64,000 bases of DNA from UBA12018 sp051656605 (GTDB taxonomy: Bacteria; Bacteroidota; Bacteroidia; Bacteroidales; CAMTPD01). Positions within the stretch are counted from its first letter, which is position 1, and every line of letters starts with the position of its first letter. The notes under the pieces are model-generated. The model did no database searches and had not been told where the DNA came from. It worked only from the letters and a program-made list of their open reading frames with translations. This document shows, piece after piece, positions 55,335-63,668 of the stretch. Made by a program: the position numbers and the translations under genes. Location of the stretch: assembly GCA_051656605.1 (NCBI GenBank), contig JBOGCF010000049.1, positions 134,797-198,796 of the forward strand. Reading direction: 5' to 3'.

Positions 55335-55532
55335 TTATAGAATAAATTCATGATCAGAGATCGATTTATATAAAAGTGTTAGAGAAAGCAATACTTTGCT
55401 TTCCATTTGTATTGGATATTGAGTTGGAATGTTTATCTTGTTTTCGAAAACGGATAAGATCTTATATTTTTCTTTGATGAGTTGTTTTGCAAAATCATTT
55501 AAACTTGTAACGTAATAAGTTATGGTTGTCAA
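55335..55532 (-). CDS. Possible small protein of 65 residues with a TTG start
   Basis: The frame starts with TTG at 55532 and ends with TAA, encoding a 65-residue protein with mixed polar and aliphatic residues (for example NDFAKQLIKEKYKILSVFE) and no signal peptide. A -7 box TAACTTTG (55554-55561, minus strand) lies just upstream. It is upstream of the tricorn gene, which has its own promoter, so this region is transcribed separately or as a long leader. No family was recognised. There is no ATG near the start, so the frame could also be a gene remnant. Confidence 0.35.
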   Translation of the reverse strand: MTTITYYVTSLNDFAKQLIKEKYKILSVFENKINIPTQYPIQMESKVLLSLTLLYKSISDHEFIL

Positions 55533-55553
55533 GTGTTATTTCAACAATAGAGA

Positions 55554-55561
55554 CAAAGTTA
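55554..55561 (-). promoter_or_regulatory. -7 box before the possible 65-residue gene
   Basis: On the minus strand TAACTTTG fits TAnnTTTG; expected start point near 55547, 15 bases before the TTG codon. Confidence 0.45.
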
Positions 55562-55616
55562 TTTGTAAAACAATCTTTAGAAGTGTATTAAGATTTTATT
55601 TTAAAGAAAATATTTA

Positions 55617-55624
55617 TAGTTTTG
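55617..55624 (+). promoter_or_regulatory. -7 box of glyA
   Basis: TAGTTTTG, exact match, 24 bases before the ATG at 55649. A TTG codon at 55622 lies inside the box and is not the start. Confidence 0.6.
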
Positions 55625-55648
55625 CGACTACATCAAACACAAACTCAA

Positions 55649-56929
55649 ATGAAAAAAGATTCGCTTATTTTTGAGATTATCGGTAAAGAATATCAACGTC
55701 AGTTGAAGGGTATCGAGCTTATTGCATCTGAGAATTTTGTTAGTGATCAAGTAATGCAGGCCATGGGCAGCTGTCTTACGAATAAATATGCCGAAGGTTA
55801 TCCGGGCAAACGTTACTATGGAGGTTGTGAAGTTGTAGACCAAAGTGAAACGTTGGCAATGGACCGACTAAAGGAGTTGTTTGGAGCAGAGTGGGTGAAT
55901 GTACAACCACACTCGGGAGCACAAGCAAATGCGGCAGTATTCTTAGCAGTATTAAATCCGGGCGATACATTTCTTGGTTTGAACCTATCACACGGAGGTC
56001 ACCTTTCGCATGGTTCTCCTGTAAATAGTTCAGGTATTCTTTACAAAGCAACAGAATATGGTGTAAAAGAAGATACCGGTCTTGTTGATTATGACATGAT
56101 GGAAGAAGTTGCTTTGCGCGAAAAACCAAAGTTGATCGTTGGTGGAGCATCCGCTTACTCTCGTGAGTGGGATTATAAGCGAATGAGAGAGATCGCAGAT
56201 CGTGTAGGCGCTTTGCTTATGATCGATATGGCACACCCGGCAGGTCTTATTGCGGCAGGAATGCTAGACAATCCAGTTAAATATGCACATATCGTAACTT
56301 CTACAACACACAAAACATTGCGTGGACCTAGAGGTGGTATTATTCTTATGGGCAAAGACTTTCCTAATCCATGGGGTAAAACTACACCAAAAGGTGAGAT
56401 CAAGATGATGTCTCAGCTTCTTGATTCTGCAGTATTCCCCGGAGTACAAGGCGGACCGCTTGAACACGTTATTGCTGGTAAAGCTGTTTCTTTCTTCGAA
56501 GCTTTGCAGCCTGAATACAAAACATATCAAGCTCAAGTGCAAAAGAATGCGGCAGTAATGGCACAAGCTTTTGTGGATATGGGCTATAAGATCATCTCCG
56601 GCGGTACAAGTAACCACAGTATGTTGATCGATCTTCGCACAAAGTTCCCCGATCTTACAGGTAAAGTTGCAGAGAATGTTTTAGTTCAAGCAGATATTAC
56701 GGTAAACAAAAATATGGTTCCGTTCGATTCTCGTTCACCATTCCAAACTTCAGGTATTCGTATTGGTACCGCAGCAATCACAACACGCGGATTGAAAGAA
56801 GATCAAATGGGCGATATCGTTGAACTGATCGATGCGGTACTTTCTAATCCTACTTGTGAAGCAACCTTCAAAGCAGTAAGAGAAAAAGTAAATGCTAAGA
56901 TGGAAGATCTTCCATTGTTTGCATGGTAA
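55649..56929 (+). CDS. glyA: Serine hydroxymethyltransferase
   Basis: With the ATG at 55649 this is a 426-residue enzyme, the typical GlyA length for Bacteroidota. It has ELIASENF (23-30), KYAEGYPGKRYYGG (46-59), the PLP lysine in STTHKTLRGPRGG (Lys222) and the C-terminal SGIRIGTAAITTRG. It interconverts serine and glycine with tetrahydrofolate, feeding one-carbon metabolism. It is monocistronic, with a promoter at 55617-55624 and a terminator at 57015-57057. Confidence 0.98.
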   Translation: MKKDSLIFEIIGKEYQRQLKGIELIASENFVSDQVMQAMGSCLTNKYAEGYPGKRYYGGCEVVDQSETLAMDRLKELFGAEWVNVQPHSGAQANAAVFLAVLNPGDTFLGLNLSHGGHLSHGSPVNSSGILYKATEYGVKEDTGLVDYDMMEEVALREKPKLIVGGASAYSREWDYKRMREIADRVGALLMIDMAHPAGLIAAGMLDNPVKYAHIVTSTTHKTLRGPRGGIILMGKDFPNPWGKTTPKGEIKMMSQLLDSAVFPGVQGGPLEHVIAGKAVSFFEALQPEYKTYQAQVQKNAAVMAQAFVDMGYKIISGGTSNHSMLIDLRTKFPDLTGKVAENVLVQADITVNKNMVPFDSRSPFQTSGIRIGTAAITTRGLKEDQMGDIVELIDAVLSNPTCEATFKAVREKVNAKMEDLPLFAW

Positions 56930-57014
56930 TTAAAGATCCTAAACTTTAAAAAGAGAGCAGCATAATCTTACTGTTAGGTAATGCTTTCTGTATAAAGAGC
57001 GACTCAAAAGCAAT

Positions 57015-57057
57015 AAAACTGTCTGATGTAAAGAGTTTTCTTACATCGGGCAGTTTT
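57015..57057 (+). terminator. Terminator after glyA
   Basis: AAAACTGTCTGATGTAA (57015-57031) pairs with TTACATCGGGCAGTTTT (57041-57057) with two G-T wobbles, followed by T residues. Confidence 0.85.
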
Positions 57058-57229
57058 TTTGTTTATATATCTTCTTGATTCTGTAAATAAGCTAAAAGCT
57101 ATTGTTTCAAACAAAAGCCAGAATATAACTTTAAAATTCGATTTATATCAATCTATAGATATGATTTAAAACACGTTTCATCGGTGTATGAATAGAGAAT
57201 AGTAGTAAGCTTTTGAAGGAATTAAATTG

Positions 57230-57237
57230 TATATTTG
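57230..57237 (+). promoter_or_regulatory. -7 box of the GH20 gene
   Basis: TATATTTG followed by GCAG, 37 bases before the ATG. The 170 bases before it hold no gene. Confidence 0.65.
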
Positions 57238-57274
57238 CAGCTATTCTTAACTAACCAACTAATATTTTTTATCT

Positions 57275-59680
57275 ATGACTAAAAAACTAGTTTCTTTCTT
57301 TGCTTCGGCAGCGATGCTTGTTTTGTCGTCGTGCGATGGAGAAGCGACAAAGGAGATGTCTTATAATCAAGGCATCAACATTGTGCCAATTCCAGCAAGT
57401 ATGACTCAACAAGAAGGTAATTTTAAGTTTGATGGTAAAACTCAATTTGCAGCTTCTTCTGCAGAAGCGAAGACAATTGCTGAGTTTTTTGCCTCAAAAA
57501 TGAAACTTTCTACCGGTTATGACTTTAAAGTAGTAGATGCAACTCCATCTTCAAACTTTGTGTCTCTTGCAGTAGATACATCTATCGAAACAGGTGACGA
57601 AGGTTATACACTTGTATCGGATAGCAAAGGAGTTACTGTAATCGGAAAAACACCTCAGGGGTTATTCTACGGTATGCAAACTTTGCTACAATTGCTACCT
57701 GCTGAGATTGAAAGTGCTACAGCGGTTAAAGGTATTGCTTGGTCTTTACCTGCAGTGACAATCAAAGATGAGCCTCGTTTCGAATGGCGTGGTATCATGC
57801 TTGATCCATGTCGTCACTTTATTCCTGTAGAAAACATCAAAAAACAACTTGATGTATTGGCTATGTTCAAGATCAACACATTCCACTGGCACTTGACAGA
57901 AGACCAAGGTTGGAGAATTGAGATTAAGAAATATCCTGAACTAACTCAAAAAGGTGCTTTCCGTACAGAGGGAGAAGGTTACCAATATGGAGACTTCTAT
58001 ACACAAGAACAAATCAAAGAAGTTGTAGCATACGCTTCAGCTCGCTTTATTACAGTTGTTCCTGAAATCGAAATGCCGGGTCACGGTCTTGCAGCTCTTT
58101 TCGCATACCCAGAACTATCTTGTACAGGAGGTCCTTTCAATGTGCGTAACATTTGGGGTGTAGAAGAAGACGTATATTGTGCAGGTAACGACTCTGTATT
58201 TGCATTCCTAGAAGATATTATTGACGAAGTTGTTCCATTGTTCCCAGGTGAATACTTCCACATTGGTGGAGATGAGTGTCCGAAAGATCGTTGGAAAAAA
58301 TGTCCTAAATGTCAAAAGAGAATGCGTGAGAATAACTTGAAAGACGAGCACGAACTTCAAAGTTATTTCGTACAACGCATGGAAAGATACATCAGCAGCA
58401 AAGGCAAAAAGATGATCGGATGGGATGAAATCCTTGAAGGAGGTCTTGCTCCGGGCGCAGGTGTAATGTCATGGCGTGGTGAAGAAGGTGGTATCGAAGC
58501 GGCAAACATGGGCCACGAAGTTGTAATGACTCCGGGCAACTGGTTGTATCTAGACCACTACCAAGGCGATCCTAAGGTGGAGCCGGTAGCAATCGGTGGA
58601 CACACAACTGTAGAGGAAACATATAGCTATGAGCCAATTCCTGCTGCTATTGCTGAAGATAAGAAACACTTTATCAAAGGAGCACAAGCAAATGTATGGT
58701 CAGAGTACATGTACACAATCAATGAAAACTCTACATTGGACGAAAACTACAATGTAACAGGCAACTATCTTGATAGCTCTAAGAAGCGTCAATATAATAA
58801 TGAATTGATGGAGTATCGTATTTACCCTCGTATCATTGCGCTTGCTGAGTTGACTTGGACTCCAAAAGACAAGAAAGACTATAAAGACTTTGAGCGTCGT
58901 TTACCAAATCAATTGGTACGTCTTGATATGCACGATATCAATTACCACATTCCATTGGTTGAGCAAAGAGGTGGTTCTAGCAATGTAGTTGCATTTGTAG
59001 ACTCTACGATGATGGACTTTACAACAACACGTCCTATCAAGATCGTTTATACACTTGATGGAACAGAGCCTACAGCAAACTCTACAGAATACACTGCACC
59101 ATTCAGCATCAAGGAAACTACAACAGTGAAAACTCGTACCGTACTTCCTTCGGGTAAAATGAGCCGTGTACGTACTATCAAAGTTGAAAAGCAACCTTAT
59201 GCTCCTGCTACGGAAGTTGCAAACGCAAAGAAAGGTCTTGCAATCAAGAGTACAACAGGTCAGTTCCAAGGTGTAGAAGAGTTGACAAAAGCAACAGACT
59301 GGAAAGAAGGTCGTATCGACTCGCTATATCAAGTGAGAGTAGATAAAAACTTCGGTAAGATTGATAATAAGCCTGCTTATGCAGTAATCGCTGAAGGTTT
59401 TGTAAATATTCCGGAAGACGGAGTATATACATTCTCTTCGGATAACGACCAAGTTTGGATCGACGGCAACCTATTGATCAACAACAACGGTGAAACAAAA
59501 CGTTTCTCTCGTCACGATGCATCGGTAGCACTAGCCAAAGGTCTACACCCAATCAAAGTTATCTTTATCGCTACAATTACAGGCGGATGGCCAAGCTACT
59601 GGAACGATGGAAACATTCAGTTCCGCAAAGCTGGTGAAGAAAAATGGTCTACTATCAAACCAGACATGTTATTCTATTAA
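57275..59680 (+). CDS. GH20 beta-N-acetylhexosaminidase lipoprotein
   Basis: This 801-residue protein has a lipoprotein signal ending VLSSC (Cys20). It has the GH20b N-terminal domain (about 30-165), the catalytic TIM barrel (about 168-520) with WRGIMLDPCRHF, FHWHLTEDQGW and the catalytic pair in HIGGDECP (Asp333-Glu334), a chitobiase-type C-terminal domain (about 560-640) and a PA14-like or F5/8-like C-terminal beta domain (about 690-800). It removes terminal N-acetylhexosamine from glycans, with substrate-assisted catalysis. It is likely on the outer surface or in the periplasm and is not linked to a SusCD pair here. Confidence 0.95.
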   Translation: MTKKLVSFFASAAMLVLSSCDGEATKEMSYNQGINIVPIPASMTQQEGNFKFDGKTQFAASSAEAKTIAEFFASKMKLSTGYDFKVVDATPSSNFVSLAVDTSIETGDEGYTLVSDSKGVTVIGKTPQGLFYGMQTLLQLLPAEIESATAVKGIAWSLPAVTIKDEPRFEWRGIMLDPCRHFIPVENIKKQLDVLAMFKINTFHWHLTEDQGWRIEIKKYPELTQKGAFRTEGEGYQYGDFYTQEQIKEVVAYASARFITVVPEIEMPGHGLAALFAYPELSCTGGPFNVRNIWGVEEDVYCAGNDSVFAFLEDIIDEVVPLFPGEYFHIGGDECPKDRWKKCPKCQKRMRENNLKDEHELQSYFVQRMERYISSKGKKMIGWDEILEGGLAPGAGVMSWRGEEGGIEAANMGHEVVMTPGNWLYLDHYQGDPKVEPVAIGGHTTVEETYSYEPIPAAIAEDKKHFIKGAQANVWSEYMYTINENSTLDENYNVTGNYLDSSKKRQYNNELMEYRIYPRIIALAELTWTPKDKKDYKDFERRLPNQLVRLDMHDINYHIPLVEQRGGSSNVVAFVDSTMMDFTTTRPIKIVYTLDGTEPTANSTEYTAPFSIKETTTVKTRTVLPSGKMSRVRTIKVEKQPYAPATEVANAKKGLAIKSTTGQFQGVEELTKATDWKEGRIDSLYQVRVDKNFGKIDNKPAYAVIAEGFVNIPEDGVYTFSSDNDQVWIDGNLLINNNGETKRFSRHDASVALAKGLHPIKVIFIATITGGWPSYWNDGNIQFRKAGEEKWSTIKPDMLFY

Positions 59681-59701
59681 TAAGCATTATAGATACGATA
59701 G

Positions 59702-59738
59702 AAAGTCCCGGAAATAACTTCCGGGACTTTTTTTTATG
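59702..59738 (+). terminator. Terminator after the GH20 gene
   Basis: Perfect 12-bp stem AAAGTCCCGGAA / TTCCGGGACTTT with a 5-base loop, then a run of T residues. Confidence 0.9.
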
Positions 59739-59820
59739 ATTATGGTTGAAGTTTCGCACAAAATTGCCATATTTGTGCAAGTTAAAAACAGAAACAAAGC
59801 AAACGCTAAACAAATTATTT

Positions 59821-60261
59821 ATGAAGAAGTTTTTTTCTCTATTCATTCTATGTATGATCAGTGCGATGGCGATGGCTCAAACCGGTGGTGATGCACTTAT
59901 CAATTGTGTTTGGAACAACACATCAGGCACCAACAAGATTCAGTTCTTCAAAGAAAGCAACGGGACCTATTATGCAAAGATTGTGTGGTTGAAAGATGCG
60001 TTGAATAGCGACGGTACACCAAAGCTAGACACAAAGAATCCTGATAAAGCAAAACGTTCGGATAAGTTGAAGGGAACTTCTGTGGTTTGGGGCTTGAAAT
60101 ATGAAGACGGTAAGTGGGCCGATGGAACACTTTACTCACCAACCAAAGGGATGATCGTGAAAGGTTCTGTAACGCTAAACGACAAAGGTCAGTTGATGCT
60201 TAAAGGAACAAAGTGGGGCATCTCACAAACAGAAACATTCAACAAAGAAGCGTTGAAATAA
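59821..60261 (+). CDS. DUF2147 domain-containing exported protein
   Basis: With the ATG at 59821 this is a 146-residue protein with a signal peptide (MKKFFSLFILCMISAMAMAQ). The mature part has the DUF2147 pattern: ALINCVWNN, IQFFKESNGTYYAKIVWLKD and WGLKYEDGKWADGTLYSPTKGM. DUF2147 proteins are small periplasmic or outer-membrane beta proteins of unknown function. An upstream TTG at 59746 would add 25 residues before the signal peptide and is rejected. A terminator follows at 60285-60330. Confidence 0.85.
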   Translation: MKKFFSLFILCMISAMAMAQTGGDALINCVWNNTSGTNKIQFFKESNGTYYAKIVWLKDALNSDGTPKLDTKNPDKAKRSDKLKGTSVVWGLKYEDGKWADGTLYSPTKGMIVKGSVTLNDKGQLMLKGTKWGISQTETFNKEALK

Positions 60262-60284
60262 ACATCTCGACAATTACAATATAA

Positions 60285-60331
60285 AGCCTTTATAATGCGT
60301 GATAAACTAGCATTGTAAAGGCTGTTTTTTT
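60285..60331 (+). terminator. Terminator after the DUF2147 gene
   Basis: AGCCTTTATAATGC (60285-60298) pairs with GCATTGTAAAGGCT (60310-60323) with one mismatch, followed by a T run. Confidence 0.8.
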
Positions 60332-60360
60332 ACCAAGAATAAGTTATTGCAGCAACAAAA

Positions 60361-60401
60361 AAGCGAGCGGATTTCCTTTTAGGAGGAAGATCCGCTCGCT
60401 T
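60361..60401 (-). terminator. Terminator of the hicAB operon
   Basis: AAGCGAGCGGAT (60361-60372) pairs with ATCCGCTCGCTT (60390-60401), with inner TTCC/GGAA. On the minus strand it is followed by TTTT. Confidence 0.85.
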
Positions 60402-60414
60402 CGTGTTTATATCC

Positions 60415-60825
60415 TTACAGAGTAATAGAAAGCAATTCTGCACCCAATTGATGCAATGCGTGCTCCAACTTTCTCACTTGTTCGGGACGAGGGTTGCTGG
60501 TTCCGGAAGCATAATGCCAAAGCTGTTTTTGGTTTATCCCGGTGATGCGCTCAAGTCCTGCTTTTGTAAAAAGCTTAGAGTAAACATTTAGCAAAGACTT
60601 TACATCCATCTTGAAAGTTAACTGATAATCACCTTTCAAAATGTCGGGCAACTCAAACCCTTCCTCTACCATGCTTTCAATATAATAATTAATCGCTTCC
60701 ACCATGTTGGTTTTGATCTCTTCAATGGTTGCTCCGGTCGTAATAATGCCTCCTAGATCATCGTGATCAATATATGCGGCATAATTATTCTCGCTTTGTT
60801 CGATGATAATATTTAATTCATTCAT
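60415..60825 (-). CDS. hicB: HicB-family antitoxin
   Basis: With the ATG at 60825 this is a 136-residue protein. The N-terminal half (1-75) is the partly degraded RNase-H-like HicB fold, with AAYIDHDDLGGIITTGATIEEIKTN (partly quoted: YIDHDDLGGIITTG). The C-terminal half (about 85-136) is a helix-turn-helix DNA-binding domain (ERITGINQKQLWHYASG). It should neutralise HicA and repress the operon. The order toxin first, antitoxin second, with a 53-base gap, is standard for hicAB. An upstream TTG at 60834 is a less likely start. Confidence 0.92.
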   Translation of the reverse strand: MNELNIIIEQSENNYAAYIDHDDLGGIITTGATIEEIKTNMVEAINYYIESMVEEGFELPDILKGDYQLTFKMDVKSLLNVYSKLFTKAGLERITGINQKQLWHYASGTSNPRPEQVRKLEHALHQLGAELLSITL

Positions 60826-60878
60826 AATAAACAATCTCTATGTATATAAAGGAATGATAAAGACTAATCAAATGAGAG

Positions 60879-61073
60879 TTATTTAATCCCGGCTTGTTTA
60901 AGTATACTTTTCTCCGTTCCAATAGGAAGGGTGTCACTTAACTTTCCCGGAACGATAATAAAGAAACGTTCTCCATCCTTTTTTAGTTTGCGATGGGACC
61001 CTTTTCCTCCTTCTACAAGTATCCAGCCATTTTGTATTAATAGGTCAAGAACTTCTTTTACTTTCTTTGCCAT
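60879..61073 (-). CDS. hicA: HicA-family mRNA interferase toxin
   Basis: With the ATG at 61073 this is a 64-residue protein, the usual HicA length. It has the dsRBD-like fold with the catalytic GSHRKL motif (His near residue 27) and the C-terminal LPIGTEKSILKQAGI. HicA cleaves mRNA during stress. A clear Shine-Dalgarno AGGAGG lies just before the start (61077-61082), which is rare in this phylum and fits high or coupled toxin translation. Upstream in-frame codons to 61136 would precede this site and are rejected. Confidence 0.93.
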   Translation of the reverse strand: MAKKVKEVLDLLIQNGWILVEGGKGSHRKLKKDGERFFIIVPGKLSDTLPIGTEKSILKQAGIK

Positions 61074-61074
61074 A

Positions 61075-61082
61075 GACCTCCT
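61075..61082 (-). promoter_or_regulatory. Shine-Dalgarno site of hicA
   Basis: On the minus strand AGGAGGTC precedes ATG by a few bases. It decides the start and is unusual in Bacteroidota. Confidence 0.7.
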
Positions 61083-61205
61083 TTCGTATATACTATGAAA
61101 CGATGTAAAAGTAACTATATTTCTATTATATAACAACGACTATTGATTAATTCTTTATCAATATTTGCTGTTTATTATTCTTTAAATCATTGTGTTGCGA
61201 AGCGA

Positions 61206-63668
61206 TTACTTCGAAAGCTGGTAATTGTTTTTTACGTTGAAGGTAGTTGTTTGGCGGATGTCGTTGCTTGCTGCCCCGATCATGGCTTCAAACTCGCCGG
61301 CTTCTACCACCCATTTGTAATCACGGTTGAGCAGACGCAAGTCGTCTTTGCCAAGCGTTAGTTTAACTTCCTTTGATTCGCCCGGTTGAAGCGACACGCG
61401 TGCAAAGTTTTTCAGTTGCATGTAAGGCAACACTACAGAAGCCTTCTTGTCTTGCAGATAAAGCTGTACCACTTCGTCGCCTGCTTTTTTGCCCGAGTTC
61501 GTCACCGTAACAAAAACATCTACCGATACATTGTCCGGAGTTTCATTTACCACAACACGCGGAGTGCCGTATGTAAAGTTGGTATAGCTAAGACCGTAAC
61601 CAAAGGGATAAAGCGGTTGTGCTGTAGACTCGATGTAGTCGTGACGACTTTTCTCTTTCGAGCTGTAGTAAACCGGAAGCTGACCTACGGTTTTCGGAAT
61701 CGAAATAGGCAATCGGCCGGCCGGATTGTAGTCGCCAAACAAAACATCGGCAATGGCATTTCCGCCCTCACTTCCCGGATACCACGCATTAAGTATAGCA
61801 GGAACCGTTTCGGCAGCCTTGCTAATATCGAGCGGACGACCTTGAATCATCACCACAACCACCGGTTTGCCCGTAGCACGCACCGCCTCGAGCAGTTCGT
61901 TTTGTTTGCCCATCAGTGTAAGCGATACACGGTCAAACCCTTCGCCCGACTCCATATCGGCAAGTCGTTTGCTATTTGCGTTAGCAATAGCGGCGCCTGT
62001 TTCCTTGAACTCTACCTCAAAGTCGCGTGCACTCGATCCGCCCAGTACAACAACGGCAACGTCAGATTGCTTGGCAGCTTCTACCGCAGTAGCAATTTCC
62101 GTATGCAACGTATCGCGGATGGCGCAACCTTTTACGTAGTTTACCTTTGTCTTTGGAAGTTTATTCTTGATTCCCTCAAGCACCGTCACGATTGCCTCGT
62201 CGGGTTGAGGAGAAGTATAGTCGCCCAGTTGGTTGTACATCATGTCAGCATTTGGACCAATCACGGCAATCGATTTCAACTCTTTCGAAAGCGGAAGTAA
62301 GTCGTTCTCGTTTTTCAAAAGGATGATCGACTGCTGCGCAACCTCACGCGCCAAGTCTTTGTTGGCTTGTGTATTCACGTTTGCTTTGGCAAGTTTAGGA
62401 TCTACGTATGGGTTGTCGAATAGACCTAAGTCGAACTTTAGGCGAAGTACACGAACAAGCGCACTGTCTACAGTTGCCATCGAAACCTTTCCTTGCTTTA
62501 CAGCCTCTACGAGCGGAGCGGCAAAGCAGTTGGCACCCAAGTCGGAGTCAACACCGGCATTGATTGCTTCGATTGCAGCCTCTTCTTTGTTTGATGCCAC
62601 ACGTTGCGAAACCAGTCCGTCAATCGCATAAAGGTCCGAAACGACAAAGCCGTCGAATCCCCACTCATTCTTCAAAACCTCCGTAAGCAAGTATTCATTT
62701 GCGCTACACGGAATACCGTCGATTTCATTGTAAGCTGTCATCAACGATTTCGCGCCAGCCTTTACCGACATCTCGAACGGAAGGGTAAGTTCCGAAAGCA
62801 ATTCGCGCTTTCCGGCATGTGCCATACCTGCATTGTGTCCGCCTTCAGGCACGCCATAAGCGGTAAAGTGCTTTAAGGTTGCGGCAATGTTTTTGCCCGA
62901 GTTAAGGTTGTCTCCTTGGAAGCCTTCCACGAGTGCAACACCCATTTTTCCGTTCAAGACAGGATCTTCACCGTAGGTTTCCTCCACGCGCGACCAGCGA
63001 AGTTCGCGTGCCACGTCTACTACAGGGCCGTAGCCGATGTGCGAACCTTGCAAACGCGCTTCTTCGGCAATGCAAGCAGCCATGCGCTTGATGAGTTCGG
63101 TGTTCCAGGTACTGGCCTGACCGATCGACGTAGGGAACACGGTAGTTCCGATGGCCATGTGTCCGTGCGGACACTCCTCGGCAAGCATTACCGGAATACC
63201 CAAGCGGGTGCTGTCTTGTGCAAATTGCTGAAGTGCATTCGTTGTTTTGGCTGCCAGCTCCGGATTGAGACCTGTTTTCAAAGTCTTTTGTGTCCACGGA
63301 TCGGCACGCAGTGTAGCCCAAAACGAACCAATGTGCCTGTCTTTTAATTCCGATTTGTATTTATCACTAGGAATGCATTCTTTGTCATTGATCTTGGTAT
63401 ACATAAACCAGCCCAGTGGGTGAGCCAATTGTCCTACCTTCTCTTCCAGTGTCATCTGGTTCATAAGGTCTTGTACGCGATCTTCTCTTGGCGACAAACT
63501 GTTTTCGTAAACGTCGAGTTTGCCATTCTTATTCAGGTCTCTGAATTTTACCTTCGATTTCGAAACGGACTTCTTTTTCGGAGAAGCCGTTGTAGTATTC
63601 GCCACTGCGGATGTAGATAAACCTACAAGCGAGGCTAGCATGATAAGGGCTTGTTTCTTAGGAATCAT
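61206..63668 (-). CDS. GH3 family beta-glucosidase (BglX-like)
   Basis: With the ATG at 63668 this is an 820-residue protein with a signal peptide (MIPKKQALIMLASLVGLS to about residue 25). A short EF-hand-like segment DLNKNGKLDVYEN follows. The GH3 N-terminal TIM barrel has the substrate-binding LKHFTAYG and the nucleophile in VVSDLYAID (Asp near residue 345); the GH3 C-terminal domain (about 400-600) and a fibronectin-type III-like domain (about 690-790) follow. It hydrolyses terminal beta-glucosyl or related residues in the periplasm. The strand is minus, converging with nothing on its left except the hicA promoter region. A near -7 box TATATTCG lies at about 63705-63712. Confidence 0.94.
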   Translation of the reverse strand: MIPKKQALIMLASLVGLSTSAVANTTTASPKKKSVSKSKVKFRDLNKNGKLDVYENSLSPREDRVQDLMNQMTLEEKVGQLAHPLGWFMYTKINDKECIPSDKYKSELKDRHIGSFWATLRADPWTQKTLKTGLNPELAAKTTNALQQFAQDSTRLGIPVMLAEECPHGHMAIGTTVFPTSIGQASTWNTELIKRMAACIAEEARLQGSHIGYGPVVDVARELRWSRVEETYGEDPVLNGKMGVALVEGFQGDNLNSGKNIAATLKHFTAYGVPEGGHNAGMAHAGKRELLSELTLPFEMSVKAGAKSLMTAYNEIDGIPCSANEYLLTEVLKNEWGFDGFVVSDLYAIDGLVSQRVASNKEEAAIEAINAGVDSDLGANCFAAPLVEAVKQGKVSMATVDSALVRVLRLKFDLGLFDNPYVDPKLAKANVNTQANKDLAREVAQQSIILLKNENDLLPLSKELKSIAVIGPNADMMYNQLGDYTSPQPDEAIVTVLEGIKNKLPKTKVNYVKGCAIRDTLHTEIATAVEAAKQSDVAVVVLGGSSARDFEVEFKETGAAIANANSKRLADMESGEGFDRVSLTLMGKQNELLEAVRATGKPVVVVMIQGRPLDISKAAETVPAILNAWYPGSEGGNAIADVLFGDYNPAGRLPISIPKTVGQLPVYYSSKEKSRHDYIESTAQPLYPFGYGLSYTNFTYGTPRVVVNETPDNVSVDVFVTVTNSGKKAGDEVVQLYLQDKKASVVLPYMQLKNFARVSLQPGESKEVKLTLGKDDLRLLNRDYKWVVEAGEFEAMIGAASNDIRQTTTFNVKNNYQLSK

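Noticed and set aside
61386..62300. A 304-codon open frame on the plus strand
   Set aside because: It lies wholly antisense to the GH3 gene, has low-complexity Arg/His-rich composition, no family features and no promoter.
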